Part shown: positions 31,760-43,222 of the stretch, one piece after another
Layout: each line of letters starts with the position of its first letter
Position numbering within the stretch: the first letter of the stretch is position 1
NCBI GenBank assembly: GCA_026119855.1
Contig: JAOWBW010000144.1
Location: 1,428,180 to 1,492,179, forward strand
Length of the DNA stretch: 64,000 nucleotides
Reading direction: 5' to 3'
DNA from: Campanula takesimana
Taxonomy: Eukaryota; Streptophyta; Magnoliopsida; Asterales; Campanulaceae
The notes under the pieces: generated by a model
The model's database searches: none
Told to the model about the DNA's origin: nothing
What the model saw: only the letters and a program-made list of their open reading frames with translations
Translations under genes and position numbers: made by a program

Positions 31760-33136
31760 CGGGGTGTCTACAATCACTACCCAACTTTATCCTTGATCTG
31801 CCTAATTTTATACCCTATCGCTATCTAATGTAACTAGTGAACCACCCGTGCGATGCACGGGCCAATATTTTCTTGAATTATTACTTGAAGTGGTAGAAGT
31901 TGCATGATGATTAGAGTAGTCTTCAATATTCATGAGCTTCCTGTTACTTTTCCGACACAGTTTAATTTTGGCAACATGATATGCACCATTATAAATTCTA
32001 TTGCATACGTTAACCTTGAGAAAATTTTCAACCCAACAACAGTGGTAATATCTGGCAGAGGTTTATGAAACGAACAAAAAATTAGATGATGAGTAACTTG
32101 TAACCGTAGGCATAAATACAAATATATAAATATGTGCATACCAAATTATCTGCATCAATTACTATCTCCTACACATTTTCCCAAACAACATCAAACATTG
32201 TTTTTTCCAATAATGAGGAACGTGCACTTGTCGTAGTATTATTGACAATAAGTCTGACATGTACATTTCAGGAGTTGAAAAATAAATATAATCAAAAAAA
32301 TATATTCTTGAACGTGACAAAAAATAATAATAATAACCAATATTTATTAAAACGGAAGCATGTCTGCCTTACAAAGTGTGAAAACCTTCTTTAAAAACAA
32401 CATGGTTAACCGTTAAATGCAAATAGTTTGCACTTACGACTCATGATTCAAACCGGCGTTTCTCGGTTCATGAACAATATGGTTAACCATCATGAACAAT
32501 ATGGTTAACCGTCTGCCAATTTTATAACCTTATAAGCACCGTATATAGTTACACTTTATACTCACGGTTCATGCATCATACGGTTCATCTGGTTTAACCG
32601 ATTCATTCTGGTCCATTTGTTTTATTATTTTTTTTCGAAAAACTTAAAATAAAAGGCTGAACATTAATCTTTTTAGGTGAATTTTTTATTTCTGGTTTTA
32701 AATTTAAGTTTTTCTTTTTCTCTGTTTTTGTCTTGGCTTTTGTTTTGTAATGAATTACTACAATTGAATTGTCTAACTTGGACCAACTATCAAGGGTGCA
32801 GAGATTTAGTTCCTTAAGTGAAAAGTGACAAACACGTCACCACACTCGGTCAATGACAACACGGCTGCGCAAGTGCACAGTGCACCGCTGCTGGTGTTCC
32901 AAACAAAATTTTCGTATCTATGCTAAATTTTAATACTCAACATCAAGAAATACTCTTTCCGTCTAATAATTATATGCGGAAATTTTTTTTGTAAAAATAA
33001 ATAAAAAATATCTTACTAATTTACTTAAAAATTTCAAAATAAAATTAAAAATTTTTAATTTAAAAAATAGAGCAAACTTATTCTTTAAATACAAATTAAA
33101 ATTTATGTCAATCGGTAGGCATAACTTTAAGCAATA

Positions 33137-33470
33137 TTCTTTCCGCCCCAATTTAAACTTTAAAAAACTTTTGAGTTTAAGAATTAAGAAAAATGTGATT
33201 TGTTGTGAGTGTAGATAGTTTGGTAGGAGAGAAAAAGTGGGATAATGAATAGTTAATGAATAATTGTTGTGAGTATAACATGTATGACCAAAAAATTTAG
33301 AAGTATAAAAAGCTTACCTTTTAGAATCATGCGCATTTTTTTCGATTTAAGATGTTCAAATAGAATGATTTAAGATGTTCAAATAGAATAGAAAGGCAAT
33401 TTTTAGGTTTTGAAGTTTAAAATTGAACACCCAAAATAAAATATTTTGAAGTTTAAAATGGAACGGGGGT
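33137..33470. mobile_element. Decayed Stowaway-like MITE
   Basis: Left end TTCTTTCCGCCCCAATTTAA after TA, right end complementary in part (AAATGGAACGGGGGT) before TA. The interior shares TTGTTGTGAGTATAACATGTA with the MITE at 229-464. Confidence 0.55.
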
Positions 33471-34190
33471 TATTTCAGTTGGTAATATTTATAGTGCATT
33501 ATATGTGATAATATAAAAATTTTAAAAGTAAATTTATAAATTTTGTGGTACTTGTTCATAACACTAATGTGTGTCTGAATCTGTTGACACCATCACATGT
33601 ATACTTCCCACGTGTTTAGAATTAATACTCCTTTTGTTTCAAAATAAATGATGGATGTTTTAAATGTTAAATTTTATTTTAAAATACTTGATGTTTTACT
33701 ATTATTAAAGAATATTTACATTTGTTTACCTATAATAACCATTTTCATTAGTATCCATCTATCACAGGCTAAGGTTCTTACTTTCCTTTTTGGTTTGTCC
33801 CAAACTAAGATTCTTAGTTGATTTATTACTTAAAATGGACCATGGAATGGAACCCACTTATCATTTTCACAACAAAAACTCTCTACCCACTTTATCTCTC
33901 CAACTTTCTCTTCCTTACTTTTTCATACTCACAACATTTACTTTTTTCTTAACCTCTGTGTAAAATCAAACTAATAACCTTAGTACGGGAAGGAGGGAGA
34001 AACATTTAATAATATGGGTGAAAATCTCTAAGACACATAAATTTCTAGAGAGAATATTAACAACTCATTCTAAATATCGAAACTAACACGTCCATGATTT
34101 ATTCATCGTGTTTACTTGTAGATTATAGATTTAATTTTATTAAATGTATCAATGTTTATTTTTATAAAAATTATTGCTCCATCTGTCATA

Positions 34191-34440
34191 CTCCCTCCGT
34201 CCCACTTGAAATTGCAAAACTTGCCATTTTGGGCGTCCCATAAAAATTGCAAAATCCATAAATGGAAAGTTTTTACTCACTTGCACACTCACATCCACTA
34301 ACCTACTAACTAGTATTCTCTACCCCCACTTTCTTTCTCCCACTCAACTATCAACACTCACAACATATCACCTTTTTCACTTTTCCCTAAATTATTGTGC
34401 CATATTTATTTTTTTGCAATTTCCGGCGGGACGGAGGGAG
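34191..34440. mobile_element. Stowaway MITE
   Basis: 250 bp with ends CTCCCTCCGTCCC and GGGACGGAGGGAG, flanked by TA (34189-34190 and 34441-34442). No ORF. Confidence 0.9.
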
Positions 34441-36281
34441 TATAATAAAACACTTTCTTTATTTTAGAATGTCCCACCTCATAAAATAACAACTGAATAG
34501 TATTTTTAGTTTTCCAAACAATTTTACAATATTAATCAAATATCACGCCTCCCGATAATCCCTCTCAGTCCCCGTAATCACCTCCACTTCCCGCAAACCA
34601 CTGCCCCTTCCAACTTTCTCAAATTTCGTGATGAACAAAACCCTTCAAAATTTAATCTTCTTGCATAACACAACTCACCATATTAATCTCCTTTGAATAA
34701 ATAAATTGCTTTACATTGCATATATTCCTACTTTCATAACTACTTGAAAATATTTAGACTTACTTTGTAACTTAAATAATGCAGGAAAGTAAATAATCAT
34801 TTTTTTTAATTTATTTTTTATCACATTGCATTTTAATTAAATTGTAATAGAATAACTACAGTCTTAATAAATTGTCTTTGAAAAGAAATAACTATATTAA
34901 AAAAAAATTGAAACATTAAGCATAGACAAATTCACCCACAATAGTTTCTATATATCAGGCCTTAAATTCTGCCCTTTATTCTACAAATTGAGTGTTATAC
35001 TCATATCCTTCCTAAATCATTTCCCAGGCTCAAAAGATATTTCAAGTAATGAAAAATGCTACTTTCAGATTAAAAGAAAGGTAATAAAATATGCTGAAAT
35101 TACACTCTCTTCAAAAGAAATTTAAAATTGATTTAAAAAAACGAAATTTAAAAATATTATACAAAGCATTATAGTACTTTATAGAAAGAAAAAGAAAATT
35201 AAGGAAAAAAAGCAAAAGTAAAACAGATTTTTTTTTAAAGAAAATAAAATCAGAGCAAGCCTCCCTGTAATTGCTTTAGGTTTCCCATTATCCTCTCCTA
35301 CTTACCCGTAAACACCTTCCACTTTCCCAGAGATCGCTCCCCTTCCATCTTTCTCAAATCTCTTAATCAAGAAAACCCTTCAAAATTATATTTTCTTCTA
35401 TAAATTTGATGATACTCAATCATCTTTCCCAACTTTCATTATCATGGCTCCTTCTGTAAATCTATCTTCCATTTCTACCAAAGCAAACACAAACAATCCA
35501 AAAAAAATATTAGCTTGTGTTCATCTGCCAAAATAAAATCAGATCAATCATCCCAGTTTAATGTGTGTGTTCGTGTGTGAAAGTGTGTACTGTAAATGTC
35601 AAAAATGAGAGTGAAGGGTTAGGAGAAAAGGTGAAGCTAATTGTAAAGAATGCATAGGAAATTAATGTATATGGCAACTTTTAGAAAAAAAAACACACTT
35701 TCCATTCTCACCTCCCCAAACGTCCATTGAGTCCCATCTCTTCAAATTTTGTAAAATATCTTCAAATCTTCATCTTTGTCTTCGTAATTCATGTCCACAG
35801 CCAAAATTTCGTTGAGGAGCAGCCCCATCACCGCTCCATCGTGAGCCACCGTCGCTACCGTCGCCACCATAGTTCTCTTTCGTCAATCCCCATAAATGTT
35901 GATATCAGAAAGTGTCTCTTAATCTCTTTAATTTTCTGGAGCTCTCAATTGGCTGTTCAGATCTTATTCTTCATCGCCAGCAACATCACTTCCATTTCTC
36001 TGCCGGAGCTTCTGAGACGGCGACAATATCCACTGCCTTATTCTTTGTCCATGTTCTTGTTCTCTAATGCCCTGATTATGCATAATAAGAAACAAACATC
36101 AGTTGGCTACCTGGTTTGAAGTGTGTGAAGTGATGAAATTAACAGCATAAAGAAGAAAGATGGTTAGTATGCACTGCAATGAGGGAGAGAATTTAGATCA
36201 CAAAAGCTTTCTTCATAGTGCGTGTGTGTATGGTTTGCCATGGAAAATGAAAAGGGAGAAGAAATAGGCTTAAAAGCATTA

Positions 36282-37065
36282 GACTACCAGCAATGGTTTC
36301 ATACACCAAAAAAAATTCAACACCTACTTTTAACACTTTATTCTCCACTCATTCTCTTTCTTCCTCCCAACCACTCATTATTCTCCACTCACAATACTTT
36401 TGAATATAAATACTCTCTCCTTAAATCTTGTGCCCAACAGTAAACGTGCGCATTGAGTTGGGACGGAGGTAGTAATAATTATTATTATTTAAAATTAAAA
36501 TAATATTTTACACTAAATTAATTTATTTTTTTTAGTGTTGAAAGGATTATTATTGAGATCCATTTCACTCAAAAGATGATGAATTCTTTTAAGTGTAGGC
36601 TAAAATGGAAAATGATAAATGAGAAAAAGAGAGATTTTTTTTTTGTGTCTAAATCTAATGAAACTTGTATCATTTTATAGGGGAAAAAAATAATGAATTT
36701 TGGCCAAAAAAAAATAAAAAAAAATCTAGGTGATAATTCAGCTAAAAAAAATGAAATAAAAAAATAAATTCGAAAATAAAACGGACCAACCGCGTTTAGA
36801 CACGTGGCAAACAAAGGGAAAAACAAAAAAAAAACCGTCTGGGCGGTACCACACGCGCCCTGTCGGGCCGTGTGGTACACTCGCCTGACGCCTCTCGAAT
36901 GGTAGCCCGCCACGTGTCTTTGCTGGAGCTTTTCCACAAAATTCAACAAGTGTGAAATATTTCACACCCCAAATTCAACCCCCAAGTTTCATACACCCCC
37001 CACAATGGTTTCATACACCTCCCCCCACTTTCATACACCATTTCATACCCCCATTGCTCATAGTC
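36282..37065. mobile_element. Tourist/Harbinger-like MITE
   Basis: Ends GACTACCAGCAATGG and CCATTGCTCATAGTC are inverted repeats with two mismatches. TTA lies on both sides (36279-36281 and 37066-37068), the PIF/Harbinger target duplication. 784 bp without coding capacity. A G+C-rich stretch at 36830-36915 includes inverted CCACACG / CGTGTGG words. Confidence 0.75.
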
Positions 37066-37210
37066 TTAAACTGAACTTTTTTCTACCTCGTGCAGTGTGA
37101 ACCTCTCCTCTCTCCAATCCCATTTAGTTTGCTTCTGATTACTCTTTTGATGGACGGTTCCAAGAACCCGTATGACATCTAGGGACCCGGACAGGACACA
37201 CTGCCCAATA

Positions 37211-37506
37211 TTCCCTCCATCTCATCTTAAATTTCAAAAAAAAAAAAATGGGCACAAGAATTAAGAATTAAGATGAGAATATTTATATTATAAAATATAG
37301 ATAGTGGGGTAGAGTGTTGTGAGTATAGAAAGTGGGTAGGAGAGAGAAAATGGGGTATGAAATAGTTAGTGGATAGTTGTTGTGTGTATGACATGTAGGT
37401 CTCACTAAATAAAAAAGTATAAATAACTTTCCATTTTGGGATTTTGAAGTTTAAGATGGGACGCCCAAAATGGAAATTTTTGAAGTTTAAGATGAGACGG
37501 AGGGAG
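37211..37506. mobile_element. Stowaway MITE
   Basis: Ends TTCCCTCCATCTCATCTTAA and the complementary TTAAGATGAGACGGAGGGAG, flanked by TA (37209-37210, 37507-37508). Lies near the 5' end of the 5.8-kb Helitron. Confidence 0.85.
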
Positions 37507-37643
37507 TATGTGAATGTAGAAGGTACCATAATATTTACGATCCCGAACTACCCCTAGCGCCAAGTTAATTTACGCAGAATGCCATCGATTTTAGGCGGGA
37601 ATACACTAAGACTTGGTTGCTTTTATTATAATAGAGATAGAGA

Positions 37644-38860
37644 CTAGTGTAACACCCGTGCGATGCACGGGGCGTTTCTATAATAGAATATAAATAATTT
37701 ATAAAAAATAAAGAAACACTAATTTCACTTTTAGTTAAACATGTAAATTAATAATTATGAATTTACGTCCTATAATAGGAAAAAATATTCGGCTATTATA
37801 TACAAATTAATGAAATAATGTTACTATATATATAAAAAAAACCGAATGTAAATTAAAAAGAAATATAAAGTGGTGATGTGTAATGGGTGTAAATAATTAT
37901 ATAAATAAATTAGACTTGGAATAGTTAGTGATTTATTTGATGTGGGTGTACTCTTGGTTTAAAAGATCACATCATTTAAAATACAAATTTAGCCATATCA
38001 AATTGGGAAGAAAAGAGTATCACATTAAACACAATATCTATACTACAGTTTACAACACACATTAATCTTAAATACATTAATTACGCAATTCACCTCCCCC
38101 ACTGCTAAACATAATAATGTTAACATTTACAAACAAAAAAAATATTACAAAACGTTTAGCCTTAAAGTTACAAATTATGGAATACTTCCTTGAAGACAAC
38201 ATTATTCGTACATGATCCAGACTTACCCAACTTATCATCATTACAAATTAAAATCTTAAGACCATTTGGACATTTCACTCTAGATAAAGCAACATATAAT
38301 TGGCCATGGGAAAACACAGATTTTTTAAGAATTAATCCAGCAAAAGATAAAGATTGTCCTTGACTTTTGTTAAATGGCATATGACACCATTAAAGGAAAT
38401 TGTCTCCTCTCAAATCTGAATGGAATTCTGCTATCTGACAGAGTTAGAGACATCCTTGGAATCAAAACTTTTCTCCCTTTATCAGCTGAGGATATAACTT
38501 CACCTTCCAGTACATGATTTCCAAGCCTAGTGATAACCAACCACGTCCCATTGCATAGCCCAAATGATCAATCTATATTACGAATCAACATGACCAGAGT
38601 TCCGATTTTCAAAGTCAAAGAGTGATTAGGAAGGCCAGATATACAAATACCATTGATGAACTCAGGAGTATGTAAGTCATTCAAAGATTCATTAAGTTGA
38701 TCTGTATGGCATGTTGTATCAGAACTCAAGTACGTTCTACCAGCAGAATTATTCAATGACACCATATACTCATGCACAGCATTAACAACATCCACTATAA
38801 AGTGATAGCCAGAACCTTTGAAAGTGATAGCCAGAAGGGTTCTGGATATCAATATAAAGC
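37644..38860 (-). mobile_element. Helitron 3' part with helicase remnant
   Basis: The minus-strand 3' end has hairpin CCCGTGCATCGCACGGG (complement of 37655-37671) and terminal CTAG (37644-37647). About 500 bp upstream lies the C-terminal part of a Helitron helicase in the same orientation. The Rep domain and the N-terminal helicase motifs are missing, and the 5' border is not found. The right limit given is where helicase similarity stops and a repeat begins. Confidence 0.8.
38168..38852 (-). pseudogene. Helitron Pif1-like helicase, C-terminal remnant
   Basis: Conserved Helitron helicase segments occur in order: a SSDT region and ISGLPNHSLTLKIG, then MLIRNID, GLCNGTWLVITRLGNHVLEG, QFPLMVSYAM, NKSQGQSL and HGQLYVALSRV. 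The last two are the SF1 helicase motifs V and VI region. A TGA follows RNID near 38568 and a small frameshift precedes the NKSQGQ motif near 38385. The enzyme would have unwound DNA during rolling-circle transposition; this copy is dead. Confidence 0.88.
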
Positions 38861-39000
38861 CTTCTGGATATGAAATTGATAGCCAGAAGGGTCCTGGATA
38901 TCAATATAAAGCCTTCTGGATATCAGTATAAAGTCTTCTGGATATGAGATTGATAGCTAAAATCTTAGAAAGTGATAGCCAGAAGGTTTTGAAAAACACG
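38815..39000. repeat. Short tandem repeat fused to helicase remnant
   Basis: Repeated words GATAGCCAGAAGG, TTCTGGATATCA and ATATAAAGCCTTCTGGATAT, about 56-60 bp apart, directly follow the point where the helicase breaks off, and one repeat unit overlaps its edge. Confidence 0.8.
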
Positions 39001-39197
39001 CTTTTCCTAACCAGTAGGAAAAACGCGTTTTACAGGAGACAAACTCAAATTATTTTTACTTTTTGTTAATTTTTTAATAAGTTATACGTATATGGTTTAT
39101 AATATAAAAAATAACATTTGGTAAAGAAGTTATTTTCACCAAATGTTTATAATAAAATTCGAATACATCTATGGATTTTATTTCCCAGGATTACATA

Positions 39198-39420
39198 ATC
39201 CCTCTGTCCCATTTTAAGAGTAAAATTCTTAAAAGAGCGTCCCATTTTAAGACTCAAAATCCTAAAATGGAAAGTGAGTCATACATGTCAACAATTATTC
39301 ATTAACTCGTCTCTACCATACTTTTTCTTTCCTACCCAACTATCAACACTCACAACACATCAATTTTTCCTTAATTATTGAACCCACCCATTTTTTTACT
39401 CTTAAAATGAAACGGTGTGA
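39198..39420. mobile_element. Decayed Stowaway MITE
   Basis: The left end TCCCTCTGTCCCATTTTAAG and the right CTTAAAATGAAACGG are partly inverted. The interior (TACATGTCAACAATTATTCA, CCTACCCAACTATCAACACT) is the reverse of the 229-464 MITE family. Confidence 0.7.
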
Positions 39421-39448
39421 ATATATTTTTATTTGCTTTTAGAATATC

Positions 39449-39452
39449 AACA

Positions 39453-39508
<56 letters not shown>

Positions 39509-39512
39509 CACA
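39449..39512. repeat. (GA)n microsatellite
   Basis: About 60 bp of AG/GA dinucleotide with one interruption. Confidence 0.95.
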
Positions 39513-41412
39513 TTACACATCATTCAAGCGATGCATTTCTTCTTAAAAAAAAAACTTGCAACAGAATTTGATTAGTCTAATTTGAATGAAGTTTCACCTA
39601 CAAATGAGGTTTAAGTATTAGAGAACATAAATAGAACGATAAATAATGGCAAATCAAGAATTTCAACGTTGATCCAGATTCTTGAAAAGTGATAATAGGA
39701 GAACCTTTGAAGCTGATTCCGCACAGACACAACCATATGCGTTTTTAGTCCCCAAATGCAAACATCCCCGCATAACACTCTTTTTCGTCAAGTTTGGGCT
39801 GGCACGCGAAATTTGGCACTTCCTATGCACTCACAAACTCACCGTTTCTCAACTTAGCCGTCTAAGATTTCAAAAATCTTATACTACTGATGAAGGGCAA
39901 TACTTGTTGGCAACATAGGAGTATTAAAACTGTAACAAAAAAAGAGACAAACATTAAGTTTATTCCAACTGAGTCCATAAAATGAAGAGGAAATTTAAGT
40001 TTCGAACAACTAGTTACATATTAAAAAGACCGTATGCACATGCTATTTACGAAGCTGGTCCTAGTAAGTAGTGAGCACGATGTTCAGGCCCTTTTGTGAT
40101 TTTCCATTGCGTGCATTCTTGTATCAATTTATAAAAGACTTTTTGATTTGTATTCATGAAAAATGAGAATTATAGCACGGAAGACAACCATTAATATATT
40201 CAACAAATGTGAACCATTTCATCCCTCACCCGCATTACACAATATCTCACATAAATCAGTGACCACCCAAGTTTTTTTATATCTTACTCGAATCCATCTT
40301 AAATCCATAAGTACCACACTTGCCACATATCCACAAGACCACATCCTAACACACGCATATGAATAAATACTTAATATGAGGACCCAAGAATGCAAATGTA
40401 GCTCAGACTATCTTAATTCAGTACACGCAAATATAACACTACTCAAAGTATAAATCATGCATAAACCAATAAGTAGCATTCCAAAACCAACCCAATGACA
40501 TTTGGTGTGACCCAGTTGAACATATCTAGTGGTCAAGGAAGTGTACGTAGTATAGTTTCTATCAAATATTCTCAAAAAAAACCTTTATTTAAATGTTGAC
40601 TTTCTACTTCAAGTAAAAATGACATTACTTTATTTTTCTAGTTATCTCTACTTCCAGAAAAATGTTTTGATTTTTTAGCCTAACTATAAATTTGAAGATT
40701 TGGTATGCTTTCATAGGTAGACAGAAAATTCTTCTTCTTCTAACTAATTACTCCATCCATCATGAATGTCCAATTTTTCTTGATCAACAAAAATGAGATT
40801 TCATTCAATTAATTATGAGATGAACAAAACACATAAATAGATGATGTGGAAATAGAGAGGAGTTCAATCATATAATAGCTTACTCGTTGCCTAATATGGC
40901 TTGAAGGGTTAGGAGGGTGTTTTATTTAACTCTTGAATACTGAACAATAACCCTCGCTTCAATCCTGAGTATAGAGTAATAATCCATCCTAACCGGCAAT
41001 TCTCACCATTTTTCTGCAGCCTGCATGTAATTTCTATGTCCAAGACTAGCTTAAAAGCAAGCAATTTAAGCTCAATCACAATTCATAAATCAGTAATACT
41101 TACTATGATATAATATTGAATTTTTAATTACCTACTGAGTAAAAGAATGGATTATGGTGACATGCCTACTTGATAGGGATAAAGTATTATCTCTGCTTTT
41201 TATCTTCATTGAGTGACAAAACCGCTGTCTTGAGCTTCTTCAAACCTATTTTTAAACAAAGATAAATAACTTCAATACCCTAATGAAAGATTTACAAAAG
41301 TGAGATGTGAATGTTATTTAACTAACCCAATAGGTCATGGTGCAAATTGAGAACAAACAGCAAAATGAAGTCAGAATAACAATCTGAGTTAATAAAATAA
41401 ACACATTTCCTA
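39513..41412. other. Intergenic, no gene seen
   Basis: AT-rich DNA. Only short unrelated open frames occur. A single Stowaway-like end (ACTCCATCCATCATGAATGT near 40750) has no visible partner. Confidence 0.5.
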
Positions 41413-41663
41413 CTCCCTCCGTCCCAAAATGATCTTCATAATTTTTGCGACGTTATTACGAAGGAACTTTGAGCAACGATTTTAGGTTGATTTAATTATC
41501 CTAATGGAAATCTAAAACTTGTTATTGATAGTATTTTTGATGATGTGTCAATAACCAATTTTTGATTTACATTAGTACAATTGACTCAACCTAAAATCAT
41601 TGCTCAAAATTCCTTCATAGTAACATCGAAAAAAGTTTGAAAATGATTTTGGGACGAAGGGAG
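41413..41663. mobile_element. Stowaway MITE, nearly fully palindromic
   Basis: 251 bp with ends CTCCCTCCGTCCCAAAATGA and the matching inverted right end, flanked by TA (41411-41412, 41664-41665). Inner words such as TGAGCAACGATTTTAGGTTG also recur inverted, so most of the unit can fold back. Confidence 0.9.
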
Positions 41664-42060
41664 TATTAAGGAACATGCAACACTCAAAAAAGAGTGGTAA
41701 CCCAAAATCAGTCCAGTCAATTAAAGAGTTAAAATAAGGCACCTGTATAAGTCTATATCACGACAGCTATTCCTCCTAATATAGCTCTTCTATTTGGGAC
41801 AGTCACTAACGAAACAAAACATATGGGTCAGGACATTTCTTCATCAACTGAAAAAGAAAAATTGATGTGATCATAATTATTGAAGGTGGGCGTAGGCTGC
41901 TATGGTTAAAGATCTGCAAGACATGAGACACTAAAAAATTTAATAAGTTATTTTCTGATCTACACTGTAAATAAAAACTGATAAAAATCTAGAAACAATT
42001 TAGTCGCTCAGCCACGTTTTTCATTACGACTACCTTGTCAGAGTCATTCGGTGACTTTAC

Positions 42061-42116
42061 GGTCGCCCTCCCGACTCGACCCACGGCCGGTCGCCCTCCC
42101 GACTCGACCCACGGCC
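42061..42116. repeat. Perfect 28-bp tandem duplication
   Basis: The unit starting GGTCGCCCTCCCGACTCGAC occurs twice without mismatch (42061-42088, 42089-42116). It is GC-rich compared with its surroundings. Confidence 0.95.
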
Positions 42117-42238
42117 CAAACGATCTGCGAAAAATGTGTCACTTCAAATTTAATAGAAACCCGCAACGGACCAGGTAAGACAAAAGAAGAGAGTCCTATT
42201 TTATTTTTTTTGCCAAAACTTCAAGGGAACTTGTCCTG

Positions 42239-43222
42239 CTGCACTTTATAATCAAATTTGACCTAGGTGAGAATATAATTACAGGAAATTGTATGTGAAT
42301 GAAAAGAGAGAAAGAGAAGGTACCAACTACCAAGAAGGTAGCACCGCGGGATCGTCAACCTTCTCTCCAGCTACTTTCCAATCTCGATTGCCTTCTTCCT
42401 CCAGTGGTTAATTAAAACCTCCACCATCTCCGCCGGTGAATTCAACATACCGTGCTTTGGTGTGCAAAGAAACTAATCAAGAGAACAAAAATCCATCATA
42501 TTGCAATAATGAGACATTCTCATTATATAGTACTGCAAATAACACTCAATTTTCAAAACAAAACAACCAAGCTCATCAAGGTTAAAGCTAATGGCAGGCT
42601 TGTCATTCAAAGCAGTGCCCTATTTGGCGCCCTCCATCAGATGAATTTATGAAGATTAATTAATGAAGTTTTCTCTTGGTATAAAAAAACAAACAAAAAC
42701 AACCCCGTCCGAAAATAAAAATAAAAAAATGGTTTCTAGTCTGTTTGCAAAGCAACTTTCTATCAATCACATACTATCTCTGTCCCAAAATGAATATCCG
42801 AAAACCTTTCAAATTTGTTCTTAACGAAAAGCAAATTTGAAAAATTTTCAGATATTCATTTTGGGACGGAACGGAGGGACTACAAAATACAACAAACAAT
42901 CATTCAACCACCTCCGGGGGCTTCTTGCTGCACTTTATAATCAAATTTGACAATTTATTATCAAATTTGATAATTTATTATCAAATTTGACCTAAGTGAG
43001 AAGATAATTACAGGAAATTGTATGTGAATGAAAAGAGAGAAAGAGAAGGTACCAACTACCAAGAAAGTAACACCGCGGGATCGTCAACCTTCTCTCCAGC
43101 TACTTTCCAATCTCGATTGCCTTCTTCCTCCCGTGGTTAATTAAAACCTCCACCATCTCAACCGGTGAATTCAACATACCGTATTTTGGTGTGCAAAGAA
43201 ACTAATCAAGAGAACAAAAATC
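42239..43222. repeat. Duplicated gene-like block, copies A, X1 and B
   Basis: A (42239-42496) and B (about 42926-43222) are near-identical copies of a block with GGTACCAACTACCAAGAAGG and CACCGCGGGATCGTCAACCT. Between them X1 (42529-42925) holds CAAGCTCATCAAGGTTAAAG and a 107-bp MITE. X1 plus B is repeated at 45343-45913. On the minus strand the A/B block can be read as a conserved peptide with DWKVAGEKVDDPAVLPSW; I do not recognise a protein family. Likely partial copies of the 5' part of the locus at 44390-46260. Confidence 0.7.
42774..42880. mobile_element. Small Stowaway-like MITE (107 bp) in X1
   Basis: Hairpin with ends CTATCTCTGTCCCAAAATGA and TCATTTTGGGACGGAACGGA, flanked by TA. Shared at the same position by the second copy (45587-45693). 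Confidence 0.85.

Larger units (their letters stand above)
12984..31772 (-). mobile_element. Tat-lineage Ty3/Gypsy element 'Tat1' with nested insertions
   Basis: Identical 5-bp duplications ATCAC lie at 12979-12983 and 31773-31777. LTRs are TGTAGA...GTCTACA. The primer site matches tRNA-Arg, and the minus-strand order is gag, protease, RT, RNase H, a second archaeal-type RNase H, integrase without chromodomain, then an antisense ORF and a minisatellite before the 3' LTR. The dual RNase H and tRNA-Arg primer are typical of the Tat group (Ogre, Retand, Grande relatives). Nested: LINE 19329-22159, Helitron 28039-29008, solo LTR 29578-31759. Without these the element is about 12.8 kb. Its gag-pol has several stops and frameshifts, so it cannot move by itself. 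Confidence 0.93.
27599..31772 (-). repeat. Tat1 5' LTR, split by a Helitron and a solo LTR
   Basis: LTR pieces are 27599-28038, 29009-29577 and 31765-31772. After removal of the 970-bp Helitron and of the solo LTR with one CGGGG copy, about 1017 bp remain, matching the 968-bp 3' LTR plus the 49-bp piece that copy lacks. Starts TGTAGATACC, ends GTCTACA. Confidence 0.92.
31862..36281. other. Helitron interior, no recognisable gene
   Basis: AT-rich sequence. Two related stretches, about 34535-34680 and 35255-35400 (sharing AAAACCCTTCAAAAT and nearby words), suggest an internal duplication. An ORF at 35727-36119 (130 codons) begins with a hydrophobic signal-like segment, but I recognise no family and would not call it a gene. 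Further left (32400-33130) nothing is seen. Confidence 0.5.
31834..37643 (-). mobile_element. Non-autonomous Helitron, 5.8 kb
   Basis: The minus-strand 3' end has hairpin CCCGTGCATCGCACGGG (complement of 31845-31861) and CTAG (31834-31837), followed by host T. A likely 5' end on the minus strand is TCTCTATCTCTATTATAATA beginning at 37643, directly after the CTAG of the next Helitron. No Rep or helicase is seen. It contains MITEs at 33137, 34191, 36282 and 37211. The left border is firm; the right border is inferred from the TC start and position. Confidence 0.65.

Noticed and set aside
35727..36119. 130-codon ORF with a hydrophobic N-terminus as a secreted protein gene
   Set aside because: No recognisable family, no clear start context or splice sites, lies within a non-autonomous Helitron; kept only as a note.
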